A stretch of DNA of 64,000 bases from contig CM045729.1 of NCBI GenBank assembly GCA_024760905.1, forward strand, positions 80,406,550 to 80,470,549, written 5' to 3'. The notes under the pieces were generated by a model, which saw nothing but the letters and a program-made list of their open reading frames with translations, was not told where the DNA came from and made no database searches. The position numbers were made by a program, and so were the translations under genes. Positions 46,001 to 52,482 of the stretch are shown piece by piece; position 1 is the stretch's first letter, and each line of letters opens with the position of its first letter. Source of the DNA: Plotosus lineatus. Lineage: Eukaryota; Chordata; Actinopteri; Siluriformes; Plotosidae.

Positions 46001-46261
46001 GTGGCTGGTCAGACTGGTCCCATTGTGTAGCTTATAAAGCCAGTAATGTTTTGCTGTGATGAAGAAGTTCCACGGCAGCAATGAGCCGATGCCGAGTATA
46101 AAAAATATAATATAAACTAGACAATAAGAGTCATGTGGCCTGTGGCGAGCTAACAAAGGTGACATGCCATCCTCTTCCTCAGTTTTGACATCCGGCATCT
46201 CCTCATAAGACATGGTGGAGTTAAGTGTTGGGACATACAAGGAATTCAGATTGCCATCCAT
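16493..46261 (-). CDS. slc29a3: Equilibrative nucleoside transporter 3 gene (five coding exons)
   Basis: ENT3 is a multi-pass transporter of nucleosides and nucleobases in late endosome, lysosome and mitochondrial membranes; human loss-of-function mutations cause H syndrome. Five minus-strand exons (45977-46261, 40051-40133, 37966-38192, 30042-30204, 16493-17111) join in phase 0, 2, 1 and 2 with GT-AG introns. They give 1377 bases, i.e. 458 codons plus stop; human ENT3 has 475 residues. ENT signatures include [10 protein letters not shown] in TM1, FPMR-SQALISG near TM5, and PPLRPI followed by a C-terminal half of five to six membrane segments ending [11 protein letters not shown]. The match to ENT3 rather than ENT1/2 rests on these segments and the long acidic N-terminus. 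No frameshift or stop is present in the joined exons. Confidence 0.95.
17338..18201. mobile_element. Tigger-type MITE in slc29a3 intron 4
   Basis: An 864-bp element with inverted ends CAGTGGTACCTCACCTTACG / CGTAAGGTAAGGTACCACTG and TA on each side (17336-17337, 18202-18203). It has no transposase. Its interior contains GT-rich sequence (17610-17665) and a cluster of AAGATGGCG words (17845-18090). Its ends match the Tigger relative at 57723-58624. Confidence 0.9.
17845..18095 (+). promoter_or_regulatory. Cluster of YY1-like AAGATGGCG motifs
   Basis: AAGATGG followed by CG, CA or TG occurs at about 17849, 17861, 17875, 17894, 17919 and 18083, five of them within 80 bp. The core AANATGGCG is the known YY1 binding core. 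This lies inside the MITE, in intron 4. Binding is inferred, not shown. Confidence 0.5.
18840..19500 (+). pseudogene. Rex3 endonuclease domain (broken)
   Basis: An apurinic/apyrimidinic-type endonuclease region split over two frames: FGTWNVTSL (about 18845), DIVGLTSTH, then [11 protein letters not shown] (about 19230) and a degraded SMIDFVVV (about 19440). The catalytic Asp-Asn pair of GDFNAHVG is kept; the expected QETH-like Glu reads LTSTH. A frameshift near 19060 breaks it. Confidence 0.85.
19486..21728 (+). pseudogene. Rex3 reverse transcriptase (broken by one frameshift)
   Basis: The frame 19486-21018 carries [75 protein letters not shown] and [12 protein letters not shown] (the FADD catalytic box at about 20930). 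A small deletion near 21000 moves the frame, and 21015-21728 continues with [17 protein letters not shown] and the C-terminal [11 protein letters not shown]...[12 protein letters not shown] region. The protein would copy Rex3 RNA at nicked target DNA. Confidence 0.92.
21755..21975 (+). pseudogene. Tc1-like transposase C-terminal fragment
   Basis: The plus-strand reading [19 protein letters not shown] at about 21779 matches the SPDLNPIE-LW motif of Tc1-like transposases, including the third catalytic acidic residue. It lies directly after the Rex3 tail and was probably interrupted by Rex3. Confidence 0.65.
21977..22037. repeat. (GT)n-(AT)n microsatellite
   Basis: (GT)n of about 38 bp followed by (AT)n of about 20 bp. 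Confidence 0.92.
22302..22994 (+). pseudogene. RTE endonuclease domain, copy A
   Basis: It includes [56 protein letters not shown] and [10 protein letters not shown], the AP-endonuclease fold of RTE elements. The usual GADFNGHVG Asp reads Glu (GAEFNGHVG). A stop after the linker (22994) separates it from the reverse transcriptase. Confidence 0.9.
23188..24853 (+). pseudogene. RTE reverse transcriptase, copy A (broken)
   Basis: It carries [109 protein letters not shown] and [12 protein letters not shown] (FADD at about 24172). A stop at 24208 and a frameshift near 24580 precede the C-terminal [16 protein letters not shown] block. Confidence 0.92.
24947..25035. repeat. (TA)n microsatellite between RTE copies A and B
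   Basis: An 88-bp (TA)n starting at the 3' tail of copy A and ending in ACACACACAGACAGG at the truncated start of copy B. Confidence 0.95.
25045..26938 (+). mobile_element. RTE-clade LINE copy B, truncated at both ends
   Basis: It starts inside the endonuclease (matching 22454 of copy A) and runs to GTGAAATTACAG at 26938, where it meets copy C in the opposite orientation. Reverse transcriptase motifs ([56 protein letters not shown]) are intact in pieces. Stops at 26380 and frameshifts around 25190, 25425 and 25790 disable it. Confidence 0.9.
26939..29476 (-). mobile_element. RTE-clade LINE copy C, inverted, with 5' leader
   Basis: Read on the minus strand, this copy has the fullest 5' end in the window. 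It has the leader with GGTCCCAAGCCCGGATAAATG (29425 region) and an open frame 29466-28465 coding the N-terminus, [45 protein letters not shown] and [14 protein letters not shown]. The reverse transcriptase follows in broken frames (28455-26940). The 3' part stops at 26939, lacking the tail. Its junction with copy B makes a large inverted repeat. Confidence 0.9.
29477..29728 (+). mobile_element. Tigger-type MITE fragment
   Basis: It ends GTAAGTAGAGGGCCGGCTGT, the same type of end as 42703-43531 and 54986, and shares the AAAGGGTTTATGGGG and ATTCATACAAAATTG-like blocks with them. Only the distal part is present. Confidence 0.75.
29729..29790 (-). mobile_element. SINE head fragment
   Basis: On the minus strand this reads GCAGTAGTGGGCTAGTGGTATAGG then GGGGGTTCGAGTCCCAC, the tRNA-like head (A and B boxes) of the local SINE with an internal deletion. 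No body or tail follows. Confidence 0.7.
30042..30204 (-). CDS. slc29a3: slc29a3 fourth coding exon (residues 199-253)
   Basis: The acceptor is GTATGAATGCAG at 30205 and the donor is TCCAG|GTGTGT at 30042/30041. It encodes [20 protein letters not shown], then [20 protein letters not shown] and [13 protein letters not shown]. The first two bases complete the Gly codon opened by the previous exon and the last two open an Arg codon. The [11 protein letters not shown] motif is strongly conserved in ENT3. Confidence 0.96.
30205..32984. other. slc29a3 intron 3, proximal part: few recognisable features
   Basis: A probable Tc1-like terminal sequence (CAGTTGATATAAAAAGTTCA, about 30366) is the only familiar piece at its start. 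A short (CT)n is at 31478-31500. About 31565-31830 resembles a retroelement LTR edge on the minus strand (CCAGACCCAAAATGCAGGAG, then a TAATAAAG signal), but no partner was found. The open frames at 32025-32216 and 32326-32706 have no motif I recognise. Confidence 0.4.
32985..33390 (+). repeat. GGAA-rich dispersed repeat, copy 2
   Basis: Starting at CATTTCACTGGAGG, this ~400-bp stretch contains about 20 GGAA words, most as CGGAA, at irregular 8-35 bp spacing. It matches the minus strand of 8765-9172. Both share the ends CATTTCACTG and a block ATGGAAAATGGGTCAAAA. No coding frame is supported; frames crossing it are by-products of its low complexity. Confidence 0.75.
33525..33780. repeat. Degenerate AT-rich minisatellite
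   Basis: Repeated, diverged units of about 20-25 bp containing GTTTATAATTTACAATATG. The copies differ by small indels. Confidence 0.7.
33868..34425 (+). mobile_element. Charlie/SPIN-like hAT, internally deleted copy
   Basis: It contains GTGGCTCTTTTGATGACTGC (subterminal), an N-terminal start MTKSKKKKM (ATG near 34240) and then, through the same internal junction as 8190-7490, a short C-terminal transposase segment ([22 protein letters not shown]). The outermost end is lost. Confidence 0.7.
34725..34965. repeat. Imperfect inverted repeat with 23-bp perfect core arms
   Basis: The arms 34768-34790 and 34898-34920 are perfect reverse complements (core GGCATGAGGAGGATGATCA). Imperfect pairing extends outward to about 34725 and 34965. 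The loop is about 107 bp. It is GC-richer than its surroundings. Confidence 0.8.
35045..35345 (+). repeat. GGAA-rich dispersed repeat, copy 3
   Basis: A shorter, diverged relative of 32985-33390, with spaced CGGAA words and an end CCAGTGAAATG. It contains a 26-bp perfect palindrome at 35177-35202 centred on GAACATGTTC. No gene is supported. Confidence 0.65.
35487..37290 (-). mobile_element. RTE-clade LINE copy D, internally deleted
   Basis: On the minus strand this runs from a leader fragment (GGTCCCAAGCCC near 37250) to a complete 3' tail (GGGGTCGCCACAGC inverted, then AAGCCGAAAGG at 35490). Endonuclease pieces ([14 protein letters not shown], about 36900) and the C-terminal region (about 35950-35690) are readable. 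The reverse transcriptase palm is deleted around 36120-36140. Confidence 0.88.
37769..37798. repeat. (CA)n microsatellite
   Basis: A pure CA run of about 28 bp in intron 3, roughly 170 bp downstream of the exon 3 donor. Confidence 0.9.
37966..38192 (-). CDS. slc29a3: slc29a3 third coding exon (residues 123-199)
   Basis: The acceptor is TCATCTGGACAG at 38193 and the donor is ATCAG|GTAAAA at 37966/37965. It encodes [20 protein letters not shown], then TTVLVKVD, a loop, [17 protein letters not shown] and [12 protein letters not shown], covering about TM3-TM5. The FPMR-SQALISG block is a conserved ENT signature; human ENT3 has Asn where this has Ile after Arg. Confidence 0.96.
38695..39003 (-). 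mobile_element. V-SINE-like tRNA-derived SINE
   Basis: On the minus strand it starts GGCAGCACGGTGGCATAGTGG, with a perfect A box TGGCATAGTGG and a one-mismatch B box GGTTTGATTCC. The conserved vertebrate SINE central segment follows (TTTGCATGTTCTCCTCGTGC-like, here GGAATTTGCATGTTCTCC), then the CCTGCGATGGCCTGGC tail and GAATGAATAG end. Confidence 0.88.
39232..39579 (+). mobile_element. tRNA-Glu-like SINE with RTE-type tail (copy 3)
   Basis: It has a near-perfect A box TGGTCCAGTGG and B box GGTTCGAGTCC, with the body and AAAAGCCGAAAGGAAGACAA tail. A 13-bp duplication AATTTCAAAGTTA flanks it (39219-39231 and 39580-39592). It lies in intron 1 of... the neighbouring exon arrangement places it in intron 2 (between 40050 and 38193), in antisense orientation to slc29a3. 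Confidence 0.95.
40051..40133 (-). CDS. slc29a3: slc29a3 second coding exon (residues 96-123)
   Basis: An 83-bp exon encoding [20 protein letters not shown] then LNYLLVN and the first two bases of Arg; this is TM2. The acceptor is GCTTTTCTGTGCAG at 40134, preceded by a 60-bp (CT)n tract on the coding strand. The donor AACAG|GTTGTCC at 40051/40050 is a weak GT site (no GTRAGT), but phase and homology (human NYFESYLAVAS...NFLLVNR) support it. Confidence 0.93.
40149..40209. repeat. (AG)n microsatellite acting as polypyrimidine tract
   Basis: About 60 bp of pure AG on the plus strand, i.e. (CT)n on the slc29a3 coding strand, ending 15 bases before the first base of exon 2. Confidence 0.95.
40284..40604 (+). 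mobile_element. Tigger-type MITE
   Basis: The ends TACTGTAACCCC and GGGGGTTACTGTAA face each other. The interior carries the block CATTGGCTAAATTTGAATCAC, also found in the Tigger leaders at 6690 and 41020. There is no transposase. It is in slc29a3 intron 1. Confidence 0.65.
40733..40838 (-). mobile_element. tRNA-like SINE fragment (third family)
   Basis: The minus-strand reading GTGGCTAAGTGGTTAATGCTC, then GGTTCAAGTCCCAGGAGG, gives A- and B-box-like segments followed by a CCTTAACCCTCCACTGCTCAG body. This differs from the other two SINE families here. Confidence 0.55.
40946..42485 (+). mobile_element. Tigger deletion derivative carrying a SINE
   Basis: The ends are CTGTAGGCCC (40947) and GGGCCTACTG (42475-42484). 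The leader resembles the Tigger leader at 6600-6770. A start-region remnant (MMSLKSLL, 41151) is joined by deletion to the C-terminal end of the transposase, [20 protein letters not shown] (41200-41270). The 3' part (42192-42485) recurs at 55071-55392. A SINE is inserted at 41850-42181. Confidence 0.85.
41850..42181 (-). mobile_element. tRNA-Glu-like SINE with RTE-type tail (copy 4)
   Basis: A minus-strand copy with the tail at the left (TTTCGGCTTTTTCCC...) and the tRNA-like head at 42181. The 10-bp duplication TGTATGCTGT lies at 41840-41849 and 42182-42191. The B-box region is damaged (about 42120-42140). Confidence 0.9.
42703..43531. mobile_element. Tigger-type MITE with CA/CT repeats
   Basis: 829 bp with inverted ends CAGTCGGCCCCCTGCCTATG / GTAAGTAGGGGGCCGACTG and TA on both sides (42701-42702, 43532-43533). 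It contains (CA)n and (CT)n at about 42995-43096. Related pieces lie at 29477-29728 and, inverted, 54420-54986. Confidence 0.9.
43534..43965. other. No recognisable gene
   Basis: Intron 1 sequence. A short tandem duplication, CTTTCAAATAAAGCTTTTTGA, is visible at 43822-43864. Nothing else is recognised. Confidence 0.5.
43968..44825 (+). mobile_element. Rex3 LINE fragment, old and internally deleted
   Basis: It starts near the YVDLE-KAF region of the reverse transcriptase ([15 protein letters not shown], about 44025). It jumps across the palm at about 44100, then continues with [20 protein letters not shown] and the C-terminal block to about 44820. It is much more diverged than the copies at 11 and 18 kb, and the (GATG)n tail is absent. 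Confidence 0.88.
44908..45168 (+). mobile_element. Two truncated SINE tails in tandem
   Basis: 44908-45035 is a body fragment of the tRNA-Glu-like SINE (AACTGGGTTATCAAAGGC and following). 45036-45168 is the tail of a V-SINE-like element (CCTGCGATGGCCTGGCGAGC...TTAAGCGGTTACAGAAAAT). Both lack heads. Confidence 0.75.
45600..45976 (-). repeat. Minisatellite of 5'-splice-site-like motifs after exon 1
   Basis: On the slc29a3 coding strand the first ~375 bases of intron 1 are a degenerate G-rich repeat of (GG)GTGAGTTGAGGTGA-like units. I count 13 GTRAGT hexamers including the true donor at 45976-45971. The plus strand reads as a C/A/T-rich CACCTCAACTCACCCA array. Confidence 0.85.
45977..46261 (-). 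CDS. slc29a3: slc29a3 first coding exon (residues 1-95)
   Basis: It starts MDGNLNSLY and ends HTDLR at the donor AAGA|GTGAGT. Residues 1-46 are a cytosolic tail with an acidic cluster and a Leu-Leu pair ([13 protein letters not shown], residues 28-40), in the place of the human ENT3 dileucine endosome/lysosome signal. TM1 is about 48-70 with [13 protein letters not shown] (80-82) is a possible lumenal glycosylation site. The ATG is preceded by TTTTTCTCTAAAG, which looks like an acceptor, so a 5' exon upstream probably carries the 5' UTR. Translation could also begin in that exon. Confidence 0.92.
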
Positions 46262-46629
46262 CCTTTAGAGAAAAATAAAGACAGAGAGAAAATCAAAGTT
46301 TAATAACACTATCTTGAGACAATGCAAATCTGTAACGCCATACAATAGTGAAAATTCGACAAGAAATGTTTAAAATGACCCAGCCCCACCCAATAGAATT
46401 AATGCCTTCAAACTCAGGATTATTTAACAGGTGTTCAAATTGTAAATTTCTAGGTAAAATTTAACAGATTGCTGATAATCTATTGACATGCAAACAACCA
46501 TACACTCAATACACACGCACACAAACAATAGAGTTGTGATATTAAAGATCACTCACAAGGACACTGTGTTTAGTGTTTTGCTTTTGGTGCCATGTTGTCT
46601 TATGTGGAAAAAGTTGCTCTATTAATTAT
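46262..46629. other. slc29a3 upstream intron or promoter-side sequence
   Basis: Apart from the possible acceptor at 46263, I see no exon, CpG-rich stretch or transposon here. Confidence 0.4.
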
Positions 46630-46640
46630 TCAATTGAACT

Positions 46641-47060
46641 GTCTCTCTGTCTTCCTTTCGGCTTTTTCCCTTTTTTACTCAGGAGTCGCCACAGCGAATC
46701 ATCTGATTCGCACGTTTGATTTGGCAGAGGTTTTTACGTCGGATGCCCTTCCTGTCACAACCCTTTTTAGCAAAGGACAGAAACACGCTGATGGCTTTGC
46801 AGCCTACTCTTTATGAAAGTCAGCAATGGTTCTTTTACAGAAACACGCTGATGGCTTTGCAGCCTACTCTTTATGAAAGTCAGCAATGGTTCTTTTACAT
46901 GCCTCACACCATAGACAGTGAGAGACATGGCCCGCCTTTGATAACCCAGTTAGCTGCACTGGAGGGGGGGGGCAGTGACAACCTTGAGGAGAGTGGGACT
47001 CGAACCCCCAACCTTTGGATCAGTGATCCAGCGCCCTATACCACTAAACCACCACTGCCC
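46641..47060 (-). mobile_element. tRNA-Glu-like SINE with RTE-type tail (copy 5), with internal duplication
   Basis: A minus-strand copy with an 11-bp duplication TCAATTGAACT on both sides (46630-46640, 47061-47071). The B box GGTTCGAGTCC and head are at 47000-47060. A 60-bp segment is repeated in tandem (46781-46840 and 46841-46900) with a single difference at its last base, making this copy longer than the others. Confidence 0.95.
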
Positions 47061-47272
47061 TCAATTGAACTCAATTACTGAAAAGGACCTTTTGATGTTA
47101 ATTTTGTCTGAAACTATAGTGGGGTTAATTACTGGCGGGCACAGTGAAATCGATTTGACCCCAGTTGTTTTGATGTAAGTTTTCCTTTCATTTCTCTGAG
47201 CTTGTGTCAGCCTGCTCGTAGTGTACTTCTGACAATGCTGTTCATGACCTTTACAGTTTGTTAGTATCCAAT

Positions 47273-47827
47273 TGTAAGAATTTTGATGTAATTGTGCCCC
47301 TGAGTTTGTAAATGCGCGGCCTCGGATCATGGATCCTGGGTGACTGACGTTTAACCCAGCCCAACAATGAATGCTCGTATAAGAACTTGTATTTTTCTAT
47401 TGTCTCTGTACATCCGTTGAACTTTAGTAACCTCATGTTTTAGTATGAGTCTTACCTCTAAGCAGTAGAAAAAAAAACCTTTTTATGGCAATGTGAGGCC
47501 ATGTGAAAGATCCTGCGGGAGTAGAAGGAATGTAGATAATGAAACCTGAAACTGTCCAAGGACAGTTGCAGGGTGATAAAAAAGTCCATGCTTACTCGCC
47601 TAATGTTAACTCTTACTGGGTGTTGACCACATTGTCTCTTCCTACTCTGTGTTCATGTATAAATAACCCCCGCTCACATTGTACTATGAGCTTCTGATGA
47701 ATAAACCAGACTGATTTCACTCGTGTGGTTCGTTGTCTGTTGCTCCCGGAGCGCTCTCAGACGTTGAGATACAGGAATTCAGATCGTGCAGGTTTACATA
47801 AGAGCTTCTTCTGAGAGAGTTCTTACA
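47273..47827 (+). repeat. ERV 5' LTR
   Basis: 555 bp, starting TGTAAGAATTTTG and ending GTTCTTACA. It contains TATAAATA (47658-47665) and AATAAA (47700-47705), giving a U3-R-U5 layout with a very short spacing between TATA box and polyadenylation signal. Confidence 0.97.
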
Positions 47828-47830
47828 ATT

Positions 47831-47848
47831 TGGTGACCCCGACGTGAT
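47831..47848 (+). promoter_or_regulatory. ERV primer binding site, tRNA-Trp
   Basis: TGGTGACCCCGACGTGAT lies three bases after the LTR. It is the exact complement of the 3' end of vertebrate tRNA-Trp with CCA, as also used by avian leukosis viruses. Confidence 0.92.
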
Positions 47849-47952
47849 ACTCCTGATCAGGTAAGACAAGATTTGTTTGACTACCTGGTTAGCAGTATCT
47901 GAGCGTCTGTTATCCCCTTCTCTAGAAGGGATGGTTATCCCCTTTTCATAAG

Positions 47953-48123
47953 GGACGGTTATCCTCAGTTGCTATAACTGGGACGGTTATCCTCAGTTGC
48001 TATAACTGGGACGGTTATCCTCAGTTGCTATAACTGGGACGGTTATCCTCAGTTGCTATAACTGGGACGGTTATCCTCAGTTGCTATAACTGGGACGGTT
48101 ATCCTCAGTTGCTATAACTGGGA
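47953..48123 (+). repeat. 28-bp tandem repeat in the ERV leader
   Basis: Six near-identical 28-bp units starting GGGACGGTTATCCTCAGTTG, preceded by two diverged units (GATGGTTATCCCC...). They lie between primer site and gag start. Confidence 0.95.
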
Positions 48124-48199
48124 AGAGCGCTATACAAAAAAGGGTGCACCTGTATTCCTGTATGCCAACGTATTTTTTATTTTTGTTAGAGGGTAAACA

Positions 48200-48870
48200 A
48201 TGGGAAATTCCTACCCAAAGCCTAATCCCGGGGAAACCCCCAAGGAATGGATGAATAAATGTGGTCTTACTTATTATACTGAACCATGGCTTAGTAATTT
48301 AGCCGGATGGACGGAGGGACTCGACCAAGTACCAAACTTTCCTTGAAATGGGACTTTTGATGCAGGATTTCTGATATCCGCGCATCGCATGATTTATGAT
48401 GGATTGGGCAACCCCTCCTGGGATTATGAATACATGTAGGATGGTTTCCTCTTGATACTGAAGAGGCAAACTCTATGTTCGTGTCCAGTTTTTTAAGTAA
48501 TTGTCTCCCAGAAGTCCAGAGCGCACTTAAACCGCATTTCACAGATCGTCAACGTCTCATCGTTAGAACTGCCGGAGAAAGGGTTCGTATGTTAGAATCA
48601 GATGGACTATTGAATGTGAAGAATAAGGTTCTGCTGGCGGTGGCCCCCCAGGGCCCTCGTGATAAAAATAGGAGAAGGGATTCGTATAGAAAGACCGGAA
48701 AATGTCATTATTGTGGTATAGAAGGGCATTGGAAAAAAGAGTGTAGAAAGAAACAGAGAAACGAATGTAATTCTGCCTCTCGGACCCACCAAGGAGATAA
48801 TTTGTCTCGCCCCCACTCAGATTCCGCAGGCGTAGCGCCAACACGGCCGTACCCGTGGGAACACGAATAG
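48200..48870 (+). pseudogene. ERV gag (broken, internally shortened)
   Basis: It starts MGNS at 48200 (a likely N-myristoylation site) with a matrix-like beginning. Stops follow near 48344 and 48437. The last part (48475-48870) is open and carries one CCHC zinc knuckle, CHYCGIEGHWKKEC, the nucleocapsid. Total length is far below a normal Gag, so most of capsid appears deleted. Confidence 0.85.
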
Positions 48871-48945
48871 GGATGCCCGTGGAGTAGGGACCCCGTGACC
48901 TGTAGCTTAATGCACCTAGTGTTTAATTCACCCTGCAATTAGAAT

Positions 48946-51900
48946 CTGCCCCTCCTTTCTATTGTTCTAGAAGGGGTAGAATATCTTTTTGTTATCGATA
49001 GCGGTGCGACCCTATCCTCCCTAGGCAGGGACTATCAGGGTGCTGTCTCCTCCAGGTCCACCAGCTCTGTGGGAATAGATGGGGTCCCCTTCTCCTCCCC
49101 ATATACGCCACCCCTTCTTTTATGTTTTCCTGATGACCTGAAGCTTGATAAATTACAAATATCCTACTCCTTTGTACATATGTCCGAATGCCCCTTTAAT
49201 TTGCTAGGCCGCGACCTCATGAGCATTCTGGGGTTCCAAATCTCTTTTCAAGGTTCGAGCATGACCATTCAAACGTGCGACACCTCCTCTGTTTCTCTGT
49301 TGTCATTGCAAGCACAGCCCTTGCCCTTTAACGTTAATTCGGCGTGCATGGCGAGTTCCATCTCGCCCCCTGTACTCGACACGTTGCCCACCAATCTTTG
49401 GGCAGAACATAAGAATGACGTGGGTTGTGTGGACTGCGTCCCGTATGAAGCTACCGTGAAGCACATTTCGCCCGTGTACATCCGACAATACCCCTTATCG
49501 CCTCAAAAAATGTTGGGTATCGACACCATTTTGGCTTCTCTTCTGGAACAGGGTATCATCGTGCCGTGCACAAGCCCTTATAACACTCCTGTGAGCCCGG
49601 TTCCCAAGCCGGATGGTTCCTGGCGTTTGACACAGGACCTCAGAAAAATTAACGAGCTCATCATCCCAGTTTCGCTGGTCGTTCCGGACGTGCCCTCTAT
49701 TATGGCTTCTATTCCTTGCGATCACACCCATTTCTCCGTAATCGACCTGTGCTCGGCGTTTTTTAGTATCCCTGTTGAGCCCAGCACACAACCCCTCTTC
49801 GCTTTCACACACCGGCAGCGACAGTACACCTGGACTAGATTACCTCAAGGATCTATTGACTCTCCTGCCGTTTTCTCGGCTGCAGTTAGGGATGCACTGG
49901 GGTCTCTTGACGTTCCCGTAGGTTCCTGCGTTCACTCTTATGCTGATGACCTCCTGGTGTCCGGCCTAACTTATGAACTGTGTCTCGATGCAACCGTTCA
50001 ACTGCTCCTCTTACTGGAAAAAAAGGGTTTCAAGGTCTCCAAGCCCAAGTTACAGTTCTGTCTCCCCACTGTGATATATCTGGGCTACGAACTCTCTCAC
50101 GGGATAAAACGCTTTACTCAGGATCGCGTCAAGATCATAGTGGACACTCAGAAACCTGCCACTAAACAAGCGCTCCTGGCTTTCCTGGTCCTCATTAACT
50201 ACTGCCGACAATGGATCCCGGACTGTTCCTTTTATGACAAACGTTTACGCTCTGCCGTGGCTCACACTGACCCTCTCCATCAACCCTTGGTCTGGACTGA
50301 GGACATGCTGGATGCATTCAAAGCCCTGAAGTCGGCCCTATGCTCCGCGCCGGCTCTCGGGCTCCCGGATTACAACAAACCCTTTCATCTCTATGTCGCT
50401 CACCAGGCCGGCACGGCTTCTGGAGTCTTGGCGCAGGACCACGGGGGGGGGGACTTAGGCCTTGTGCTTTCCTATCCAAAACTCTAGATACTGTGGCTCA
50501 GGGTTTACCTGCCTGTCTCCGCGCTGTCGCTGCCAGTGCGGTGTTAGTTCTCGAAGCAGAAAAATTAGTGCTCTCTCATCCACTCGTTTTACACACCAGC
50601 CATCAGGTTAGGCATATCCTTAATACTCTGTCTACACAACACATGTCTTCTCAACGTCGCTCAGGTTACGAGGCCATCCTTTGTGCTACTGATAATCTAA
50701 CCATCTCTTGTTCCTCTTCCCTAGATAACGTGGCCCAGGCCCTACAGCGCCTGCTTAATGCTCAAGATGACTGCGAACCGTTGGAACATGACTGCATGGA
50801 CACCATTGTCCATGACACCAGTATTAGGTCCGACTTATTATCCACGCCTCTCTCGACAGGTCTCTCTCTGTTTGTAGATGGGTCATGCTCGAAATCCTCC
50901 GACGGAGTGTTCCTCTGCGGCTACGCGGTATGTTCCTTACCGGACCAAGTTTTGGAAGCGTACTCGCTCCCCTTTAATTCCGCTCAAGCAGCGGAGTTAT
51001 ATGCGCTCACTCGGGCATGCACTCTCGCCTCCGACCAGGACGTTACTATATACACTGACTCTCGTTACGCTTTCGGGGTGGCGCATGATTTCGGCCGTAT
51101 CTGGCAATCTCGTGGTTTCACTGCTGCTGACGGTAAGCCCATTTCACATTCTACTTTGGTCCAGGACCTTATTGTGTCCTGCAATCTCCCGCTCCGTTTA
51201 GCGATCGTAAAGACCCACGGTCATTCCTCTGACCACACTGATGAGGCACGAGGTAACTCTTTGGCTGACCGCGTGGCTAAACAGGCTGCCTCGCTCGGCT
51301 CCATGCCGCCGTTCCTGCAGCCCGCGCTGGTGTCAACTTCACACATGCTTAGCGCCCTACTCCCTGACTTGGATCTGAAATCCCTTCAGTCCTCGGCGTC
51401 CACAGAAGACACTGATTTTTGGTCCTCGCAGGGCTCTCAGCCCTCGAGTGACGGCATTCTACTCGATTCGACTGGTCGTTTATGCCTGTCCACGCACTGT
51501 CTTTCTTTCCTCGTCCGCGAGTTTCAAGGGCCTACACATCGCGGTCGAAGAGGGGTGGTGACAGATATGGAAAAAGATTTTTGTATATGACAACTAGCCT
51601 TTACGGTGCACAGCATTCTGGACAAATGCCTGATTTGTGCACAGAACAATGTGTCTAAACCACATGCATCACTTCAGCATCTGCCGAAACCAGATACTCC
51701 CTTCCAGGAGTGGCAGACTCGCATGCCCCGGCAGGGCCCCTTTAAATATCTATTGGTTATCGTGGATAAATTTTCCCGGTGGGTCGAAGCTTTCCCGTGT
51801 GGGAACGAAAACGCCCGAGTAGTGGTTCAAAAGTTATCACAGGAAATTATTCCCAGATATGGCCTCCCTTTGGGAATTGATTTGGACAAAGGCACACCAT

Positions 51901-52450
51901 TCACTTCAAAAGTCACTCAACTGTTGGCCCAAGAGCTAAAGATCAATTGGCGTTTCCATGTACCATATCACCCTCAGTCCTCCGGAATCGTGGAACAAAC
52001 AAACAGAACAATTAAAGGGAAATTACGAAAAGCAATGCACGCGGATACAGGAATTGGGTTTCGGTGCTGCCTGTGGTCCTAGCGGATCTGCGGATGACCT
52101 CGCAGGTGGCCTTAGGGAATTTATCCTCTTACGAAGTGGTAATGGGGAGACCCTTTCCCGCGCCTTGGAGGAAGGGAAAACAGGCTTTGGGGACAGAAGA
52201 CTTAGATATACACATGAGCGAGTATGCCGTGGGCCTTGATAAGGTCCTAAATGACTATTGGGAACGCACTAATCAGAATACTTCGGTCCCGGCCGATGCA
52301 AGCACTCATGCCTTCAAGGTAGGAGACAAGGTGCTGGTCAAGAAATTTGTGAAACTAAATTCCTCTTTGGGAGACACTCCTTACAGTGAGCCCACGGAGA
52401 TACTCGCTGTTACTCGTACTGCCGTACTAACTGACCTCTTTCCATAGTGG
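48946..52450 (+). pseudogene. ERV pro-pol (broken)
   Basis: In order: protease with VIDSGATLSS (about 48990) and LLGRDLM (about 49205); reverse transcriptase from about 49480 with KPDGSWRLTQDLRKIN, LPQGSIDSPAVFS and SYADDLLVSG (YADD at 49939-49950); RNase H with LFVDGSCS (about 50870), AQAAELYAL and TDSRYAFGVAHD; and integrase with CLICAQ, LLVIVDKFSRWVEAF, IDLDKGTPFTS and QSSGIVEQTNR. The frame shifts in a run of ten G at 50443-50452. A stop at about 51588 separates RNase H from integrase. A further shift lies near 52080. Confidence 0.93.
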
Positions 52451-52482
52451 ATCCATGCTACCAGACTGAAGAAAAGCCCACA

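Noticed and set aside
47953..48123. CRISPR-like array
   Set aside because: The units are contiguous, without unique spacers, and lie in a retroviral leader of a vertebrate genome.
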